From Pycnopodia helianthoides (taxonomy: Eukaryota > Echinodermata > Asteroidea > Forcipulatida > Asteriidae), in contig CM063256.1 in the NCBI GenBank assembly GCA_032158295.1, positions 16,475,394 to 16,539,393 on the forward strand: a DNA stretch of 64,000 bases, read 5' to 3'. The position numbers and the translations under genes were made by a program. The notes under the pieces are model-generated. The model saw only the letters and a list, made by a program, of their open reading frames with translations, ran no database searches and had not been told where the DNA came from. Shown piece after piece: positions 63,640 through 64,000 of the stretch (within the stretch, counting starts at the first letter, position 1; the number at the start of each line of letters is the position of its first letter).

Positions 63640-63947
63640 CCATTAAAAACGGAGAGTCTGGCCTATTTAAGAGATGGAGTCCGAATAAATAATGCGTTTT
63701 CCTTTTCATCACCAAGCAACGGCTCGGTGTTAACAAAACATCATTTTGCCCAGAATTTTTCTTACTGCTGGACTGAACGGACGACATTTACGTGAGCTGT
63801 ACTCAAACACCAGGCAAATCTTTCTGATCTTCGTACAAACAAGACTTGATTTAACCGAGTTTTGTGAAAATTTCAAACTCGTAGACACAATACTCAAGAG
63901 AGTGAACAATTTTCACTGTTAAAAGATCAACACGCATTAAATTTAAG
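63640..63947 (+). promoter_or_regulatory. Type-2 upstream region, lectin copy 5
   Basis: Matches 52970-53281 and 55860-56186, including CACCAAGCAACGGCTCGGTG and the final TTTAAG before the ATG. GTGAGC is kept but preceded by TTAC instead of TAAG. Confidence 0.55.
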
Positions 63948-64000
63948 ATGTCGCCATTTAGCCTGAGCGAGATGATGATTGTGTTGGTTGGCATCTTACA
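63948..64000 (+). CDS. CTLD-PAN lectin copy 5, truncated by window end
   Basis: The first 17 codons read MSPFSLSEMMIVLVGIL, the signal peptide of the lectin family, closest to copies 2 and 3. The rest lies beyond the window, so its integrity is unknown. Confidence 0.85.
   Translation, partial: MSPFSLSEMMIVLVGIL

Noticed and set aside
1..64000. CRISPR array or prokaryotic defence system
   Set aside because: Tandem repeats lack unique spacers and the window is clearly eukaryotic, with spliced genes.

Overview
The window looks like nuclear DNA of a marine deuterostome invertebrate, most probably an echinoderm and perhaps a sea star. That is an inference from AT-rich non-coding sequence with short split exons, secreted fibrinogen-domain (FReD), C-type-lectin and sushi proteins, many fold-back/MITE elements, and decayed LINE, tRNA-SINE and tyrosine-recombinase retroelements. 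There are no bacterial operons, rRNAs, functional tRNAs or CRISPR arrays. Most short open frames are chance or repeat-driven, so the gene models rest on protein-family signatures, phase-compatible splice sites and agreement between paralogues.

Layout. 1-7.7 kb: a gene-poor repeat field holding an orphan duplicated flank, a probable solo LTR inside a MITE, and several fold-back elements. 8.0-10.8 kb (-): a four-exon gene for a small type I membrane protein with a signal peptide, one sushi/CCP domain, a TM helix and a cytoplasmic tail made of 26-residue repeats. 11-13 kb: a MITE and a minisatellite. 13.1-23.1 kb (-): FReD-B with its 3' flank. 23.1-29.6 kb: the spacer between two divergent FReD genes, with LINE and SINE-like remnants. 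29.6-35.3 kb (+): FReD-A and its 3' flank, an inverted duplicate of the FReD-B unit. 36-48 kb: tandem repeats, then FReD-C (+), a third copy that is pseudogenised and carries a tyrosine-recombinase retroelement remnant in intron 1. 48.4 kb (+): an isolated FReD N-terminal exon (FReD-D). 49.9-64 kb (+): a tandem array of five single-coding-exon CTLD+PAN/apple-like lectin genes. Copies 2 and 3 are intact, copy 1 is a pseudogene, copy 4 is frameshifted in its PAN part, and copy 5 runs off the window.

The locus reads as an expanding cluster of recognition molecules. The FReD proteins share an undescribed-looking Cys-rich N-terminal module, a coiled-coil stalk of variable repeat number and a C-terminal fibrinogen domain, with identical 1-0-1 intron phases. 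The lectins vary most in the long ligand-binding loop and keep an almost unchanged PAN half and 3' end. Segmental duplication, inversion, minisatellite growth and transposon insertion have acted around all of them. Roles in pathogen recognition are inferred from domain families, not shown by the sequence.
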